64,000 nt of DNA from contig JAMKCH010002905.1 in NCBI GenBank assembly GCA_023653785.1, positions 1-64,000 on the forward strand, written 5' to 3'. A program made the position numbers and the translations under genes. Below are positions 60,732 through 64,000 of this stretch, piece by piece (the stretch's first letter is position 1; each line of letters begins with the position of its first letter). This stretch comes from Ophioderma brevispina (Eukaryota > Echinodermata > Ophiuroidea > Amphilepidida > Ophiodermatidae). Under the pieces are notes generated by a model. It was not told the origin of the DNA and searched no databases. It saw only the letters and a program-made list of their open reading frames with translations.

Positions 60732-63700
60732 AGTAAGCTGTTATGAACGCATCTTTCTTCGCCCCCATAGGGAACAGTAAAGCAGCAATGTTGTAAACAT
60801 GTGAGGGCATGGTTTATCTTGAAACTGAGGTCGGGCCCTGAGTTACAACACGGACAATTGTATTGTTAGATTTTAATACTATGGGCCATACACGATTGGC
60901 AGGAATGGATTGGCAGTCAACACAAAAGAAAGTGACGTAGTAGGATGCTGAACTGGCTATACAATGTCAGCAGACCAGGTTTGATAAAATAGGGGCCAAA
61001 AAAGGAAGTGTTGTATTGGAGTAAGGGCCGTGCAACAATGCCCTCGGTAGGGCGGGCGGGAGGGAAAAGAAGTCTAGATATGCCTTCCATTTCATTCTGA
61101 AAGATGGACCATTGCCAAGATGGGTCGGAAAACTGTCAGGTCAGTTAAATTAAATTTGTTTTTTGACAAAGATTTGAGATGAAAATGTCCAGATTAAAGA
61201 CCAGGTTTTGTTTTGCAACCAAAGAAAGAAAAATGGATAGACAATTGTCGCCTTCCACTTAAATGGCAAAATAACATTTTACCATTTTTCCATCTGCTTG
61301 TAAAACACCCGTCTAAAAAGTTGCCATTTTGATTGCCAATGATATTTTCAGTTTCTTACATGGTTGTCCTCACATTAATGAATGGCCGCCATATCACAAT
61401 ATTTGATTTGTTTATAATTCAAACCTAGGATTAAGATTAATATTGCATGTAAAATACTAAAATTTAAATTTAGGAATACTCAGCATTCAACCTAAACATG
61501 ATTCGTTATCAATGCATTACGGGCACAGAGTCACTAAGCAAACCCAACAATTACGCGAACAAACGCTCCTGGCATTATTATATAATCACTACTACCGACA
61601 TACTTTTTATACAGTAATTTAGATCGTTCGATTTTTTTTAGGGCGGGGAGACTATCATGAACATTTACACCACCTTATAAGCACTAGTCCTAAGACAAGT
61701 TTTGGTGCAACGATTTTCCTATAAAAGCGTGAAACATTCGGCGCAATGCCTATAATATATTGAGCCCCGAACAATTCTGAATAGAGTGCCAAAATGTAGG
61801 AGCCCCCCATTGCCTACAGCGCTCCTCTATAGTTTTTACCAGCTTGTTAAATTTCCTTTCAAGAGCTTATATGCCTTAACTCCAACATTTTGACAAAAAT
61901 AATGTCCAATAAGGTTTAAAAGGATGCACATATATATAAACTATTTCATTTACGGCAATATTCAATATGGCTGCCATCTTGATGTTTCAAAATGGTACGC
62001 CAATTAAAGCCAATTTAACCTACTTGAGTTAAGAATGATTTTAAAAATTGCTAATTTGAGGAACAACCCCACATAGAATGCTGGGAGTTCAGACAGCACA
62101 TGAGGATATTGCAGGCAGTAACCAGATAGCAGTATAATTCATGAATTTTAAGATGGCGGTGAATTAAAATGGCCGCCAATGAAACTATATTGGCAGATTT
62201 AAGCCAAACAGAACAGTCATCCCTTGTGAAGGGTTTAACAATGATCATTTGTCAGTAGTAGTTTGCTGAATCGGTCCCCAGTAAGTGCTTGCAAATATCG
62301 GGCCAATTGAGTTAGGTCAATTGGATAATCAATTTATTACCTGACCCCCACCCTCGATTTTCAAAAAATGGCTGACACTAAATATCCACTTAATTATCCG
62401 CTTATGCATGGATTGAAAAAACGCTAAGACCGGTCAAATGGACAATGCTTAAAAAGAGTTTAAGAAAACATGTGACATTGTTGTAGCACAATTAGCAGGG
62501 CAATCTTGCATATCAAGATGGGCGACTGAAAAAAATGGGCTGGCCATTGAACATTTGCAATAACATCTACCTCTGAAACAACATTTTGATCTTAGTTCTA
62601 CTGACGGAACACCATTTTTCTAATTTTAAGAATTCACAATTGACCCCCTTGTAGGGAAGTTAGGTAGTATGCTATACCAAGAGTACAAGTACTCGTAGTA
62701 TCCTTGGAGTCAGTGATTTGGCCTGTTGGTGAGTGGCAATAAAAGTAGAGTGCATTTGAGTCCAGCTATTATGGATTTGGCATCATGCTCGAGCAACTAC
62801 TTCAGACCAGCTCACTCAAGCTTTTGCACAGAGATGTGTCCAATTAGTAGTTGGTTCCACCTAGGCTTCCAGTCCCAATTAATTTAGACCCAAGTAGGGA
62901 AACTAGGATGCATAAAAATGACAGCACAAGTACCCCAAAAAGAGATATTCCAGCGGAACTTCCATAAACGCAGGCTCCACTGGAAAGGACTGCAGTGATG
63001 AAGGGGATAGTACAGAGACTCTATGGAAGTCTCCAAACATTGCCTCATTGTAGACCATTTGGTACAAGTGTACCAATGGCACACCTTTTCTTGGGTTCAT
63101 TTGGTATATAAATGGTTTTTGGCCAAGTTTTACCAAATTCTATCACGTAGCATAATTTTTATACTCAGGGTGGAACCAACATTTTTTAATTTACAAATTT
63201 TGTAAACTTGGCTACGATAGGGGCGCCTCGTGGCATACAAGTAGAAACTGGTGTTATTATTAGCCATGATATGGCTTTCAGATTCTAAGAGGACATTCTA
63301 CCAAAACCAAAAACCCTGGGGCCCCCCATACCATACAACACCAATTCAAGGAATCATGACTTGTTGACTAAAAAAAACAATGTTAGGATGGAAAGCACTT
63401 GTACTAAAAGTACCAGCCAAGGTCAAACGTCCTTGTGCAAACGTTGCTGAAAAAACTTAGGCTGATTTTTTTTAAAACAAAGCTAATTTTCTGGAATTTC
63501 TAAAAAAGATTGCATTAGTATTCTGTGGAATTATTGGCTATTAATCTTGAAAAAAGTGTTGGTACACTTTTTTTACCGTACGGAACAAAGGTTTGAAAAC
63601 TGAAATTGTGGTACAGTGCGCCTTACAATTAACCTCAACAATTGATTGGTAGGGAAGGGAGGTTTGGATTTCACAAAAGCTTGAAGCTTGACACCAAAAA

Positions 63701-64000
63701 ACAAAAAACATCATACCCAGTATCTTTTGTTATTGTACGATTTTCGATTATTAGGTGCAAAAATTAAGGGTGGGTGACCCAAGGGACAACCTCGTCCCCC
63801 ACCTTAGCTACAGCAAAATTGAGAGTTGGTCATCAGGAAGGAAGTTCCTATTTTCTTAATTTAACCCCCAGTGAAATTTTAAAGCCCCGAAATGTTTCAC
63901 TGATATATGAACAAAATACATCCCCTAAAGTGTTTGTCGACCCACTTAATTATAACAACCGTCTTCCTATGGGCCCAGTTGAGTACATTATCAAGTCTTG
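60732..64000. other. Non-coding stretch to the window end
   Basis: No gene, RNA or element ends recognised. Open frames of 60-77 codons around 62884-63205 on both strands overlap each other and match no family I know. Confidence 0.35.

Overview
This window is animal nuclear DNA: AT-rich, repeat-dense and intron-rich, with no bacterial-style gene packing. RTE, CR1/L2-like and Jockey-like LINE remnants, tRNA-derived SINEs, TTAA-flanked MITEs and long foldback elements sit around a split gene with consensus splice sites. An invertebrate, probably a deuterostome (echinoderm, hemichordate or amphioxus-like), fits best, but the species cannot be fixed from the sequence alone.

The one clear, complete gene is on the minus strand from 50576 down to 33527. 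Ten coding exons, with matching phases at all nine introns, give a 419-residue ornithine-decarboxylase-like protein of the alanine-racemase fold (group IV PLP decarboxylase). The PLP-binding residues are kept, many at the same residue numbers as in human ODC. The catalytic cysteine (human Cys360) is leucine (Leu365), and the C-terminal degradation tail is absent. It is therefore either an ODC paralogue with altered chemistry or an antizyme-inhibitor-like protein. Intron 3 uses a GC-AG donor and holds a 0.5 kb GAT microsatellite. Other introns hold foldback and TTAA elements, some ending within about 50 bases of an exon.

A second, tentative gene starts at 7797 on the plus strand: a signal peptide exon with a good donor, then a Cys-rich exon resembling the start of a Ly6/uPAR (LU) domain. 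It appears frameshifted or incomplete.

Layout. 1-6600: non-coding, with a 0.67 kb inverted-repeat element, a 0.53 kb tandem duplication and a TTAA MITE. 6600-10650: LINE tail, two hairpin MITEs around the LU-like exons, and a 5'-truncated RTE. 10950-12900: degenerate repeats, two back-to-back TIR elements and a tRNA-like SINE head. 14380-16300: CR1/L2-like LINE followed by a TIR MITE. 16470-19310: decayed minus-strand Jockey-like LINE with a SINE inside. 20900-25560: a 1.9 kb unit present twice, ending in very A-rich DNA. 25600-33215: degenerate repeats, TTAA MITEs and a 1 kb TTTTCGATCGAAAA/ACCTGGTT region. 33527-50576: the ODC-like gene. 50577-64000: no recognised gene; a 0.65 kb foldback, a possible LTR and a 0.83 kb tandem duplication.

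The three large direct duplications differ mostly by one-base indels, so an uncorrected-assembly explanation must be considered beside real duplication. The whole annotation rests on reading sequence and translations; no database search was possible.
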